This document shows, piece after piece, positions 26,456 through 36,116 of a stretch of 64,000 nt of DNA. Every line of letters starts with the position of its first letter. Within the stretch, counting starts at the first letter, position 1. The notes beneath the pieces are model-generated. The model was not told where the DNA came from. It did no database searches and was given only the letters and a program-made list of their open reading frames with translations. A program made the translations under genes and the position numbers. Source of the DNA: Bradyrhizobium neotropicale (GTDB lineage: Bacteria; Pseudomonadota; Alphaproteobacteria; Rhizobiales; Xanthobacteraceae); assembly GCF_001641695.1 (NCBI RefSeq), contig NZ_LSEF01000047.1, positions 188,317-252,316 on the forward strand. Direction: 5' to 3'.

Positions 26456-27223
26456 ATGGCCGCCGAAATTCGCACCTTTAGCTGTTTAAATGATAATTTC
26501 GGCTATCTGATCCACGATGTGGAAACCAAGGCGACGGCGTCGATCGACGCGCCGGAGGCTGGCCCCATCCTGACAGCGTTAGAGCGCGAGGGTTGGCAGC
26601 TCACCGACATCCTGATCACCCATCACCACGGCGATCATGTCGGCGGGGTCGCCGAACTCAAGCAGAAATTCAACTGCCGCGTCGTCGCGCCGCATGACAA
26701 GACGACGAAAATCGCCGATGTCGACCTGCGCGTCGCCAATTCCGACGTCGTCAAGATCGGCAACCTGCTGGCGCGCGTCATAGAGACCCCCGGCCACACG
26801 CTCGATCACATCTCCTACGTGTTCGACACCGAGAAGACGGTGTTCGCCGCCGACACGCTGTTCTCGATCGGCTGCGGCCGCGTGTTCGAAGGCACCTATC
26901 CGATGATGTGGGACTCGCTGCTCAAGCTGCGCGCCCTGCCCGACGACTTCAAGCTCTATTGCGGCCACGAATACACTGCCTCCAACGTCAGATTCGCGCT
27001 CACCGTCGAGCCCGACAATCCGGCGCTCCAGGCGCGCGCGGCGGAGGTTGCGAAGCTCCGCGCCGAAAACAAGCCGACCATTCCCTCACTGCTTGGTGAT
27101 GAGAAGCGAGCAAACGTGTTCCTGCGGGCTGATGAACCGTCGGTCGCAGCCAAGTTACACATGAAGGGCGCGGATGCCGCCGCAGTGTTCGGCGAATTGC
27201 GCGAGCGCAAGAACAAGTCCTGA
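26456..27223 (+). CDS. gloB: Hydroxyacylglutathione hydrolase (glyoxalase II)
   Basis: Glyoxalase II splits S-lactoylglutathione to lactate and glutathione, ending methylglyoxal detoxification. The 255-residue metallo-beta-lactamase-fold protein has the zinc ligand motif THHHGDHVGG (about residues 56-65), ETPGHTLDHISY, the metal-bridging Asp in FAADTLFSIGCGRVFEG, and the C-terminal glutathione-binding CGHEYTASNVRFAL. GGAG lies before the ATG at 26456. The cupin gene follows after 9 bases, likely in the same transcript. Confidence 0.95.
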   Translation: MAAEIRTFSCLNDNFGYLIHDVETKATASIDAPEAGPILTALEREGWQLTDILITHHHGDHVGGVAELKQKFNCRVVAPHDKTTKIADVDLRVANSDVVKIGNLLARVIETPGHTLDHISYVFDTEKTVFAADTLFSIGCGRVFEGTYPMMWDSLLKLRALPDDFKLYCGHEYTASNVRFALTVEPDNPALQARAAEVAKLRAENKPTIPSLLGDEKRANVFLRADEPSVAAKLHMKGADAAAVFGELRERKNKS

Positions 27224-27232
27224 CGGGGATCG

Positions 27233-27655
27233 ATGCCGACCGCAGCCGAGATCATCGCGCGCCTTGAACTCCGACCTCATCCCGAAGGCGGGCACTATCG
27301 CGAGACATTCCGCGACCAGCGCACGGACGCCAACGGACGGTCGCGCTCGACCTCGATCTATTTCCTGCTCGCGCGCGGCGAGCGCTCGCACTGGCATCGC
27401 ATCGATGCGGTCGAGGTCTGGCACTATTACGCCGGCAGCCCGCTGACGCTGCGCATTGCGCATGAGGGCTGCACCCAGCACGAAGTGCGGCTCGGCACGG
27501 ATCTCGTCGGCGGCGAGCGCCCGCAGGCGATCGTGCCGGCGCAGGCCTGGCAGATGGCGGAGAGCTCCGGCGAATGGACGCTGGTCGGCTGCAGCGTGGC
27601 CCCGGCATTCGAATTCGCGAAGTTCGAGCTCGCGCCGAAAGGCTGGGAGCCGTAG
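27233..27655 (+). CDS. Cupin domain protein (DUF985)
   Basis: The 140-residue protein has the DUF985 pattern: AEIIARLELRPHPEGGHYRE at the N-terminus, STSIYFLLARGERSHWHRID, VWHYYAGSPL, and GCSVAPAFEFAKFEL near the end, forming a single cupin barrel. Family members are small beta-barrel proteins of unknown activity. It begins 9 bases after gloB and is probably co-transcribed, which hints at a link to glutathione or sugar-derived compounds but does not prove one. Confidence 0.88.
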   Translation: MPTAAEIIARLELRPHPEGGHYRETFRDQRTDANGRSRSTSIYFLLARGERSHWHRIDAVEVWHYYAGSPLTLRIAHEGCTQHEVRLGTDLVGGERPQAIVPAQAWQMAESSGEWTLVGCSVAPAFEFAKFELAPKGWEP

Positions 27656-27662
27656 GTAAACC

Positions 27663-27787
27663 GTCATTCCGGGGCGCCGCATAGCGGCGAACTATGATGC
27701 GCAATTGCGCATCATAGAATCGATCTCGCCACCATTGATGCGGATGAATGGATTCCGGGCCTCGCGCTTCGCGCGCCCCGGAATGAC
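27663..27787. repeat. Compound palindromic repeat between convergent genes
   Basis: The outer arms GTCATTCCGGGGCGC (27663-27677) and GCGCCCCGGAATGAC (27773-27787) are perfect inverted repeats of 15 bases. Inside lies a perfect 26-base palindrome at 27692-27717 centred on GCAATTGC, plus another short GCGC-rich hairpin near 27765. It fills the gap between the cupin gene and the transporter gene. This is a complex dispersed repeat of the rhizobial type. Confidence 0.8.
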
Positions 27788-27788
27788 G

Positions 27789-28658
27789 TCAGCGCTTCCT
27801 GAGCACCATGTCCTTTGCCGCGATCAGCCCACCGCCGGCGATCAGGATCGCTGCGAGGGCGATGTTGGTGCTGGCCTTCGCAAAGCCGGCGGCGATGAGA
27901 AATCCGGTCGACAGTAGCGGCGTCGCGTAGGACGCGGCCCCGAGCACGCGAATGTCGCCGCGCTTCATGCCGATGTCCCAGGCGTAGAACGCGGCCCCGA
28001 CCGGCCCGATACCGAGCGCAAGGACTGAGAGCCATTGCAGTGCGGTCTCCGGCCACACCGTGGTTTCAAGTGCGAGGTGCATCAGCGCCGCCAGCACGGC
28101 TGTGGCAAGGCAGAACCCGGAGACCGCATCGGTCGGCACCGCTTTCAGCCGGCGCGACATCACCGAATAGGCCGCCCAGACGAACGCCGCGATGAAGGCG
28201 GCGATCAGTCCCGGCAACTGGCCCTGCGCGAAGCCAGAGGTATTGCCGGCGAACAGCAGCACAGTGCCGACGAGGCCGAGCATGGCGCCGATGACGTGAT
28301 GCACGGCAAGGCGTTCACCCGGCAGGAACGACGAGAACAGCACGATCAGGAGTGGCCAGAGATAATTGAGCAAGCCGGCTTCGGCCGGCGGCGCGAAACG
28401 CAGCGCGAGGAAATAGAGCGCGTGATAGCCGAACAACCCGCCGATGCCGACCACCCATACGGCCGGCGGCTGGCGCAGGCTCAGCGCCGCCTCGCTGCGG
28501 CCGATCCAGGTGAGGAGACCAACAAGACCGCCGATCGCGAAGGTCATCGCCGCGAGCTGGAACGCGGGAATCTTTCCGGTCGCCACCGTCATTACCGCGA
28601 GCAGCGACCACATCAGGATCGCGGTCAATCCGATCAGCGTGGCGGTGCGTGATGTCAT
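27789..28658 (-). CDS. EamA/DMT transporter (YddG-like)
   Basis: The 289-residue inner-membrane protein has ten hydrophobic helices in two EamA repeats, beginning ATLIGLTAILMWSLLAVMTV and ending ALAAILIAGGGLIAAKDMVL. The segments PPAEAGLLNYLWPLLIVLFS and IGPVGAAFYAWDIGMKRGDI are typical of the YddG branch, whose members export aromatic or other amino acids. I use the ATG at 28658; an in-frame TTG lies immediately before it. The gene is convergent with the cupin gene. The substrate is not certain. Confidence 0.82.
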   Translation of the reverse strand: MTSRTATLIGLTAILMWSLLAVMTVATGKIPAFQLAAMTFAIGGLVGLLTWIGRSEAALSLRQPPAVWVVGIGGLFGYHALYFLALRFAPPAEAGLLNYLWPLLIVLFSSFLPGERLAVHHVIGAMLGLVGTVLLFAGNTSGFAQGQLPGLIAAFIAAFVWAAYSVMSRRLKAVPTDAVSGFCLATAVLAALMHLALETTVWPETALQWLSVLALGIGPVGAAFYAWDIGMKRGDIRVLGAASYATPLLSTGFLIAAGFAKASTNIALAAILIAGGGLIAAKDMVLRKR

Positions 28659-28684
28659 CAATCAAAGGGCTCTGAGGACGCGGA

Positions 28685-28705
28685 TGCCCGGCACGAGGCC
28701 GGGCA
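28685..28705. repeat. Short palindromic repeat (TGCCCGGC type)
   Basis: An 8-base inverted repeat TGCCCGGC ... GCCGGGCA with a 5-base loop lies between phbB and the transporter gene. It belongs to the same family as 2309-2333. It lies 40 bases past the phbB stop on the minus strand. Confidence 0.65.
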
Positions 28706-28744
28706 CAGCGTCTTCATTACCCTCTTGTTGCGCGCCGCGCTATA

Positions 28745-29470
28745 TCAGGCCTGATACTGGCCGCCGTTGATGCTCAGCGTCGAGCCGGTGATGAAGCCGG
28801 CCTCTTCGGCCGCAAGGAACACCACGGCACGCGCGATCTCCTCAGGCTCGCCGAGCCGGTTGACCGGGATCTGCGGGATGACGCTCTTCTCCAGCACGTC
28901 CTTCGGCACCGCCTGCACCATCTCGGTGTTGATGTAGCCCGGGCAGATCGCATTCACGGTGATGCCGCCCTTGGCGTTCTCCAGCGCCAGCGCCTTGGTG
29001 AAGCCGATGTCGCCGGCCTTGGCAGCGGAGTAATTGACCTGGCCGAACTGCCCCTTCTGGCCGTTGATCGAGGAGATCGAGATGATGCGGCCGAACTTGC
29101 GGGCGCGCATGCCTTCGATCACCTGGCGCGTCATGTTGAACAGCGAACCGAGATTGGTGTTGATCACGGCAGTCCACTGCTCGAGCGTCATCTTGTGGAA
29201 GGCGGTGTCGCGGGTGATGCCGGCGTTGTTGACGAGCACGTCGATCGGACCGAGATCGGCTTCGACCTTCTTCACGCCGTCGGCGCAGGCGTCGAACGAC
29301 GCGACGTCCCATTTGTAGACGGCAATGCCGGTTTCCGCCTTGAACTTCTCCGCGGCCGCATCATTACCGGCATAGCTTGCTGCGACCTTGTAGCCGGCCG
29401 CCTTCAGGGCCTTGCTGATTGCAGCTCCGATACCGCGCGTTCCGCCCGTCACCAATGCAACACGTGCCAT
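28745..29470 (-). CDS. phbB: Acetoacetyl-CoA reductase PhbB
   Basis: PhbB reduces acetoacetyl-CoA to (R)-3-hydroxybutyryl-CoA with NADPH, the second step of polyhydroxybutyrate synthesis. The 241-residue short-chain dehydrogenase has the nucleotide motif TGGTRGIG, the NNAG segment, and the catalytic Ser134, Tyr147 and Lys151 in SSINGQKGQFGQVNYSAAK. The PhbB-specific segments TRDTAFHKMT and GQFGQVNYSAAKAGDIGFTK distinguish it from FabG. It lies downstream of phbA on the same strand, with a terminator-like hairpin between them. Confidence 0.96.
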   Translation of the reverse strand: MARVALVTGGTRGIGAAISKALKAAGYKVAASYAGNDAAAEKFKAETGIAVYKWDVASFDACADGVKKVEADLGPIDVLVNNAGITRDTAFHKMTLEQWTAVINTNLGSLFNMTRQVIEGMRARKFGRIISISSINGQKGQFGQVNYSAAKAGDIGFTKALALENAKGGITVNAICPGYINTEMVQAVPKDVLEKSVIPQIPVNRLGEPEEIARAVVFLAAEEAGFITGSTLSINGGQYQA

Positions 29471-29589
29471 GTCGATTTCCTTCCCTTGGACTCGTCTCGG
29501 ATGGTTTCTTGAAGATGGTTTCTTGGACTTTTCTGAGTGATCGTTTTTAACTGCGGATTATGCGGTAGGTTTGACGGACATCAAGAACA

Positions 29590-29616
29590 AAACGCCCGGC
29601 GTCGAGCCGGGCGTTT
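29590..29616 (-). terminator. Intrinsic terminator-like hairpin after phbA
   Basis: An 11-base stem (AAACGCCCGGC ... GCCGGGCGTTT) around a 5-base loop reads, on the minus strand, into TTTTGTTCTT. It lies about 125 bases past the phbA stop and about 120 bases before phbB. It should end or attenuate phbA transcription, so phbB may have its own promoter. Confidence 0.7.
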
Positions 29617-29679
29617 GTCTTTAATCGAGGCGGACGCGGTTGCGAAGAATATTTGATTTGCAACCGCTGCCTTTTTAAT

Positions 29680-29722
29680 CGCGTGCAACGCACGCGGCTG
29701 ACGTGTGCAGCGCACGCGTCAG
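29680..29722 (-). repeat. Two tandem hairpins just downstream of phbA
   Basis: CGCGTGC-AAC-GCACGCG (29680-29696) is followed at once by an 11-base imperfect stem CTGACGTGTGC ... GCACGCGTCAG (29698-29722) with one T-G mismatch. Both lie within 60 bases of the phbA stop. They share the GTGC/GCAC core and look like an RNA-stabilising or processing element rather than terminators, having no T-run. Confidence 0.55.
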
Positions 29723-29739
29723 TTACGCGTAAGGCCGCT

Positions 29740-30918
<1,179 letters not shown>

Positions 30919-31233
30919 GGGCATCTCCTGAGGCTTGAGGTTCTTGAAGGGGGCAGGCGGGGCCTTGAGAAAACGGCTCGCCAGTCTCGTTAGGCATCCT
31001 GTTAACGTCGTTGAGGCATGTCAATCGGCAGCGCGCCGAATCCATGCCGCACCGCATTCAAAATAGCGTTCTTGGCGATTTCGCAAGCAGCTTTTTGCTC
31101 CGCAATTAACCGTGGCGCACAAAACGGTAGCGTGAGCCCTTTGAAAATGCTTATTTTGTTGCGTTGCGTACTCTTCCCGCCCTGCGGCATAGCCCGTCGG
31201 GTTCCCGTTCTCAGCGTTTGCAAGTGAGAGCCC
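30919..31233. promoter_or_regulatory. Divergent promoter region phbA / phaR
   Basis: These 315 bases must hold promoters for phbA and phaR. The region is noticeably richer in A/T than its flanks and has clustered TGC/GCA motifs, for example AGCA-CT...-TGCT at 31086-31099 and TTGCGTTGCG near 31157. PhaR-family repressors are known to bind TGC-rich sites in other bacteria, so autoregulation here is a reasonable inference. No gene or RNA is evident. Confidence 0.45.
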
Positions 31234-31821
31234 ATGGCGAAATCAGACCAACCCACCACTATCAAGAAATACGCGAACCGCCGGCTCTATAACACCGGAA
31301 CGAGCACCTACGTGACGCTGGAAGACCTCGCCGCGATGGTGAAGGAGGGCGAAGATTTCCTGGTCTACGACGCCAAGACCGGCGACGACATCACCCGCTC
31401 CGTGCTCGCCCAGATCATCTTCGAACAGGAGAACAAGGCCGGCCAGAACCTGCTGCCGACCACCTTCCTGCGCCAGCTCATCCGCTTCTACGGCGACAGC
31501 ATGCAGATGGTGGTGCCGAAATATCTGGAGCAGTCGATCGCGACGCTGACCCAGGAGCAGGAGAAGTTCCGCAAGCAGATCGCCAGCACCCTCTCCGGCA
31601 CTCCTTTTGCTCCGTTGGAAGAGCAGGTCCGCCGCAACATGGAGCTGTTCCAGCAGACCTTCTCGATGTTCAAGCCCTTCGCGCCGTCGGCGCGGCCGGC
31701 GGCGGAGCCGGAGCCCGATGCGAGCGCCGAGGCGCCGAAGGACAACAACATCGACGATCTGCGCCAGCAGATGAAGGAAATGCAGGAGCGCCTCGAGCGC
31801 ATGTCGAAGAAGGACGAGTAG
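31234..31821 (+). CDS. phaR: Polyhydroxyalkanoate synthesis regulator/repressor PhaR
   Basis: PhaR binds PHB granules and DNA, and represses phasin and other PHB genes until polymer accumulates. The 195-residue protein has the conserved N-terminal DNA-binding domain with TIKKYANRRLYNTGTSTYVTL and DFLVYDAKTGDDITRSVLAQII (residues 9-64). The second conserved domain is LPTTFLRQLIRFYGDSMQ-MVVPKYLE. The C-terminal end is an acidic/proline linker and a coiled-coil-like helix (DDLRQQMKEMQERLERM). It diverges from phbA. Confidence 0.95.
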   Translation: MAKSDQPTTIKKYANRRLYNTGTSTYVTLEDLAAMVKEGEDFLVYDAKTGDDITRSVLAQIIFEQENKAGQNLLPTTFLRQLIRFYGDSMQMVVPKYLEQSIATLTQEQEKFRKQIASTLSGTPFAPLEEQVRRNMELFQQTFSMFKPFAPSARPAAEPEPDASAEAPKDNNIDDLRQQMKEMQERLERMSKKDE

Positions 31822-32299
31822 GTCCCTCGTTCGTCGGCGTACGGGCGCGGAGCCCGTAGCTTAGCACCGCTAGCACCACAATGTCGTCCTGACGAAAGCC
31901 AGGACCTCCGCGCGAGCGCCTGCGCTCGTCGCGATAACCCCAGGGCGCAGTTGTTGAGGCCGGCTGGGCTCAAAAGATCATTCCAACAACATCGGCCGGT
32001 CGTAATGGCTCGGCTTTCGCCAGGACGACGTTGGGGCAGCATTGTGCCTCCACGTCATCATATCCTCGCCTCATCATCTGAGCCCCGTCATCCTGAGGTG
32101 CTCGCGTAGCGAGCCTCGAAGGATGAACGGCCGAGATGCATCCGGGCCGATGCGCCAGGGGCGACCGGATCATTCTCCGCGTCGCCGGTCACCCTCCGTA
32201 AACTACCGCGCTTAAGGGAATTTTCCCGGGTGTTCGCTACCCTCGGCGTCCCAGTTACGTCGCGTTAAGTGTATTGCCCGCCCAGAAGCCGCCGATCCC
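31822..32299. repeat. Intergenic stretch with several dispersed palindromic repeats
   Basis: This 478-base gap has no gene. It holds TACGGGC/GCCCGTA (31840-31858), a possible phaR terminator lacking a T-run. It also holds the two-part GTCCT...AGGAC plus CGCGAGCGC unit (31883-31934) seen at 10176, and a CTTTCGCCAGGACGAC unit near 32014. Last is a TCATCCTGAGGTGCTCGCG ... CGAGCCTCGAAGGATGA palindrome at about 32088-32127. The last 150 bases before the next gene should contain its promoter. Confidence 0.65.
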
Positions 32300-35167
32300 A
32301 TGACGTCGACCCGCAACATCGAGCCCGGTGCAGGCCGTGAGCAAGGCGCAGAGGCGCTGCTCGTGCTGAGCCAGCTTGCGCTCGACCGCATGGAGCAGGG
32401 CGTCTGCGTCTATGACGCCGACAACCGGATCGTGCTGCTCAACCACCGTTATCTCGAGCTGTTCGACCTGTCGGCAGACGTCGTCCGGCAAGGGACCAGC
32501 TACCGCGAGGTGCTCGCGCACAGCGCGACGCGCGGCAATTTTCCGGAGAGCGAGCTCGACGCGCTGTACGCCTCGCGCATCGCGCAGATCGCGGCCGGCG
32601 AACCCTTCCGCACCGAGCAGCGGCTTTCCAGCGGCCTCGTCATGGCGCTCGACCTGAAGCCGCTTCCCGGCGGCGGCTGGATGACGATCTGCGACGACGT
32701 CACCCGCCGCGCCCGGCTCGAGGCCGAACTGCGTGTGCAGACCGAGCGCAGCCAGCATGCGCTCGCCAACATGTCGCACGGCCTCATCATGTATGACGCC
32801 GAGAGCCGCGTCGTCGTCTGCAACGAGCGATTCCTGCGCCTCTACAATCTCGACGCCGACATCGTGAAGCCGGGCGTATCGCACAGCACGGTGATCGAAC
32901 ACTGGATGTCGCGCGGCAATCTGCCGGGCATGCCTGCGGACGAATTCCACGATGCCCGGCTGGAGGACATCCGCAGCAGGAAGTCGAAGTCCCTGCTCGT
33001 GATGCGCTATGACGGCCGGATGGTGCAGGCGGCGTCCCGCTTCCTCCCCGACGGCGGCTGGGTGACGGTGCATGAGGACGTCACCGAGCGGCTGCGTTAT
33101 GAGGAGGCGCTGCGGCAGCAAAATGTCATGCTCGATGCTGCGCTGGAGAACATGGCGCACGGGCTCGCCTTCTACGACAGCGACATGCGGCTGCGCGTCT
33201 GCAACAACACCTACCGGAAGATCTATATGCTATCGCCGGAGGAGACCAAGCCCGGCACGCATCTTGGCGAGCTGATCGAGCGCTCGATCGCGAACGGCGC
33301 CTTCTCCTCGGAATTCAGCCCGCAGCAGATCCTCGAATCCGCGGGCGCGCGGATCGCGAGCCGCGATTCCTCGCCGATGCGCCGGCGCATGACGAACGAC
33401 ACCGTGGTCTCGGTGCGCTATTGCGCGCTGCCCGAGGGCGGATTTGTCGCCACCTACGAGGACATCACCGAACGCGAGCGCGCGGTCGAGGAGCTGAGCG
33501 AGCAATATCGCCGGTTCGACGCGGCATTGAACAATATGAGCCAGGGCCTGTGCATGCTCGACTCGAGCCTGCGCGTCATCGTCTGCAACCGCCGCTACAT
33601 CGAGATGTACGGCCTGTCGCCCGACATCGTGAAGCCCGGTGTCTCGATGCGCGAGATCATGGAGCATAGCTGCTCGCTCGGCATCCACCCGAACACCACG
33701 GCTGCGCGACTCTATGCCGACTATGTCGAGCGGCTGCGCGAAGGCGAGCACACGCTGCACCGCCATTTGAGCGACGGCCGCATCATCAAGCTCAATCACA
33801 AGCGCATGGAACATGGCGGCTGGGTCGTCACCTATGAGGACGTCACCGAGCGCCACAAAGCGCAGGCCCGCGTCGCGCACATGGCGCGGCACGATTCGCT
33901 CACCGACCTGCCCAACCGCACGCTGTTCCGCGAGAAGATGGGCGAGGGACTGAACCAGGTCGCGATCGCCGGCGGCGCGATGGCCGTGCTGTGCTTCGAC
34001 CTCGACAACTTCAAGACGGTCAACGACAGGCTCGGACATGCCGCCGGCGACCGGCTCTTGCGCTGGGTCGCGGCGCGGCTGAAGGAAAATGTCGGCGAGC
34101 ACGACACGGTCGCGCGCCTCGGCGGCGACGAGTTCGCGGTACTGCAACGCGCACCCCAGCCGCAATCCGCGGAACAGCTCGCGCGCCGTCTGGTCGAGAT
34201 CATCGGCCGGCCACCTCCGCTGGAGAACCAGTCGATTCACATCGGCGTATCCATCGGCATCGCGATCGCACCGGATCACGGGCTCGATGCGGACGAGCTG
34301 ATGAAATGCGCCGACCTCGCGCTGTACCAGGCCAAGGCGAGAGGACGCGGCGCCTATCAGCTATTCGAACCCGAGATGGAAGAAGAGGCGCGCAGCCGGC
34401 ACGCGCTGGAGCACGACTTGCGCGGCGCGCTGGAGGGACGCCAGTTCCACCTCGTGTTCCAGCCGCAGGTCCGCCTCGACACGTCCGAGCTCACCGGCTT
34501 CGAAGCGCTGCTGCGCTGGAATCATCCGACGCGCGGCCTGGTCTCGCCGGCCGAATTCATTCCGATCGCGGAAGAGAACGGCCTGATCGTTCCGATCGGC
34601 GAATGGGCGCTGCGCGCGGCCTGCGCGACCGCCGCGTCCTGGCCGGATGTCGCGGTGGCAGTCAACCTGTCGCCGGTGCAATTCCGCTCGCGCGGGCTGG
34701 TGGCGATGGTCACGAACGCGCTCGCGGAGGCAGGGCTGCCGCCGCGGCGGCTCGAGCTCGAGGTCACCGAGACGGCACTGCTCGACGACAGCGAGGCGAC
34801 GATCGAGATTTTGCACCAGCTTCGGGCGCTCGGGGTACGCGTCAGCCTCGACGATTTCGGCGTCGGCTACTCATCGCTCAGCTATTTGCGCAAATTCCCG
34901 TTCGACCGCATCAAGATCGACCGCTCCTTCGTCGGCACGCTCGGCGAAAGCCCGGAGAGCATCGCGATCGTGCGCACCATCGCCAGCCTCGGCGCCGTGC
35001 TCGGCGTCGAGACCACGGCGGAAGGCGTGGAAACGGTGGAGCAGCTCGATTTCGTGCGCGAGTGCGGCTGCACTGCGGTGCAGGGCTATTACTTCGGCAA
35101 GCCGTGCCCCACTGCGGAGGTGCGCGGCGTGATCGAGAGGCTGAGCGCCACCCGCCGCGTGGCGTGA
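32300..35167 (+). CDS. Sensor protein with four PAS domains, GGDEF and EAL
   Basis: The 955-residue cytoplasmic protein should make and/or break cyclic di-GMP. Four tandem PAS domains of the same subtype begin near residues 20, 153, 279 and 408; each has a xNMxxGLxxxD start and a cNxxYlxxYxL core. A GGDEF domain follows with intact GGDEF at 608-612 (ARLGGDEFAVL), then an EAL domain with EAL at 735-737 (FEALLRWNHP), DDFGVGYSSLSYL and the KIDRSFV motif. Both catalytic signatures look intact. There are no membrane segments. It lies alone after a repeat-rich gap; signals and targets are unknown. Confidence 0.93.
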   Translation: MTSTRNIEPGAGREQGAEALLVLSQLALDRMEQGVCVYDADNRIVLLNHRYLELFDLSADVVRQGTSYREVLAHSATRGNFPESELDALYASRIAQIAAGEPFRTEQRLSSGLVMALDLKPLPGGGWMTICDDVTRRARLEAELRVQTERSQHALANMSHGLIMYDAESRVVVCNERFLRLYNLDADIVKPGVSHSTVIEHWMSRGNLPGMPADEFHDARLEDIRSRKSKSLLVMRYDGRMVQAASRFLPDGGWVTVHEDVTERLRYEEALRQQNVMLDAALENMAHGLAFYDSDMRLRVCNNTYRKIYMLSPEETKPGTHLGELIERSIANGAFSSEFSPQQILESAGARIASRDSSPMRRRMTNDTVVSVRYCALPEGGFVATYEDITERERAVEELSEQYRRFDAALNNMSQGLCMLDSSLRVIVCNRRYIEMYGLSPDIVKPGVSMREIMEHSCSLGIHPNTTAARLYADYVERLREGEHTLHRHLSDGRIIKLNHKRMEHGGWVVTYEDVTERHKAQARVAHMARHDSLTDLPNRTLFREKMGEGLNQVAIAGGAMAVLCFDLDNFKTVNDRLGHAAGDRLLRWVAARLKENVGEHDTVARLGGDEFAVLQRAPQPQSAEQLARRLVEIIGRPPPLENQSIHIGVSIGIAIAPDHGLDADELMKCADLALYQAKARGRGAYQLFEPEMEEEARSRHALEHDLRGALEGRQFHLVFQPQVRLDTSELTGFEALLRWNHPTRGLVSPAEFIPIAEENGLIVPIGEWALRAACATAASWPDVAVAVNLSPVQFRSRGLVAMVTNALAEAGLPPRRLELEVTETALLDDSEATIEILHQLRALGVRVSLDDFGVGYSSLSYLRKFPFDRIKIDRSFVGTLGESPESIAIVRTIASLGAVLGVETTAEGVETVEQLDFVRECGCTAVQGYYFGKPCPTAEVRGVIERLSATRRVA

Positions 35168-35199
35168 CGCTCCGCTTCACCCCGCCGCTCGCTCCATCG

Positions 35200-35499
35200 T
35201 CACGCCCGAGACGACCGCAGGCGATTGAGCGTGGCACGATCTACCGATGCGAGCGCATTGCTCCACTCCCGTTCGGAAAGATCTCCGACCAGGCTGGAAA
35301 GACTGATAGCAAGCGCACGAAGCCGCGCATTCTCCTCAAGAAGCAAGAAAACGTCGTTCGACGGGGATTCATCGTCCGAAAAGCTAGCGCCTTCGCAAAG
35401 CTGCCTTGACAAGAGTTCGAAAGACTCATCAGGCACGATATCTTCGGCAGAGGAAATCGGCTTCTGTCTCTTATGACGGAGCAAATCTTCATCACTCAT
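35200..35499 (-). CDS. Hypothetical protein, 99 residues
   Basis: I do not recognise this protein. It starts MSDEDLLRHKRQKPISSAEDI, has an acidic middle (FSDDESPSND) and a helical leucine-rich segment VFLLLEENARLRALAISLSSLVGDL that could form a coiled coil, and ends with ATLNRLRSSRA. Composition and codon use are normal for a real gene of this GC-rich genome, though locally the base composition is lower than nearby. It lies convergent to the four-PAS gene, 33 bases from its stop. Confidence 0.6.
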   Translation of the reverse strand: MSDEDLLRHKRQKPISSAEDIVPDESFELLSRQLCEGASFSDDESPSNDVFLLLEENARLRALAISLSSLVGDLSEREWSNALASVDRATLNRLRSSRA

Positions 35500-35626
35500 G
35501 GCAAATTCCCCAACTCAGGACATGCCCCCAACCGTATTTGATTACATCGATTGAGTCGGCGGCGGATTTGAGTCCGAAATGGGCTCACACGATGTACGCC
35601 TCGTGTCCCCCTGACGCCTCCCCCGC

Positions 35627-36097
35627 TCATTCGTTCGCTTCACCGGCGTCTTTCAGACCGGCTCGCAGTGAGGTCACGACGCGATGGGCCATTTCGATAT
35701 CCTTGACCGATAATCCGTTCGCCAGCCCGTTGACCCACGGGACCTGCAGGCGGCCGGCGGCATCGTAGACCTGCCTGCCCTTGTCGGTGAGGACCACGAG
35801 CTGCGCCCGGCGGTGATGCGGGTTGGTCTCGAACGCGACGAGGCCGTCCCGCTCGAGGTCGTTGACGATACGCTGCACGTTCTGGCGGTTGGCGCCCAGA
35901 TTGCGCGCCAGCCAGGCGACCGGCTCGGGGCGCTCCGCATCGACGATCGCTCCCAGGATCTGCCAGCGCGCGCTGGTGAGGCCGAGCGGAGCCACCAGCC
36001 GGTCGCCGGCGGTCAGCAGCAGGCCGTTGGCCCGGAACAGGTCGAGGATGAGGCCGGTCAGGGCGTCGCCCGCCGGGGTCCGCTTGGTCTTGCTCAT
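35627..36097 (-). CDS. MarR-family regulator, divergent from the monooxygenase gene
   Basis: The 156-residue winged-helix protein contains LTSARWQILGAIVDAERPEPVAWLARNLGANRQNVQRIVNDLERDGLV (helix-turn-helix) and the wing segment NPHHRRAQLVVLTDKGRQVYD. It probably represses itself and the divergent monooxygenase gene, because the 97-base gap is filled with TGACAT half-sites in inverted arrangement. The N-terminus MSKTKRTPAGDAL is from the ATG at 36097. The inducer is unknown. Confidence 0.9.
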   Translation of the reverse strand: MSKTKRTPAGDALTGLILDLFRANGLLLTAGDRLVAPLGLTSARWQILGAIVDAERPEPVAWLARNLGANRQNVQRIVNDLERDGLVAFETNPHHRRAQLVVLTDKGRQVYDAAGRLQVPWVNGLANGLSVKDIEMAHRVVTSLRAGLKDAGEANE

Positions 36098-36116
36098 TTG
36101 CTACGATCATTCCGTA

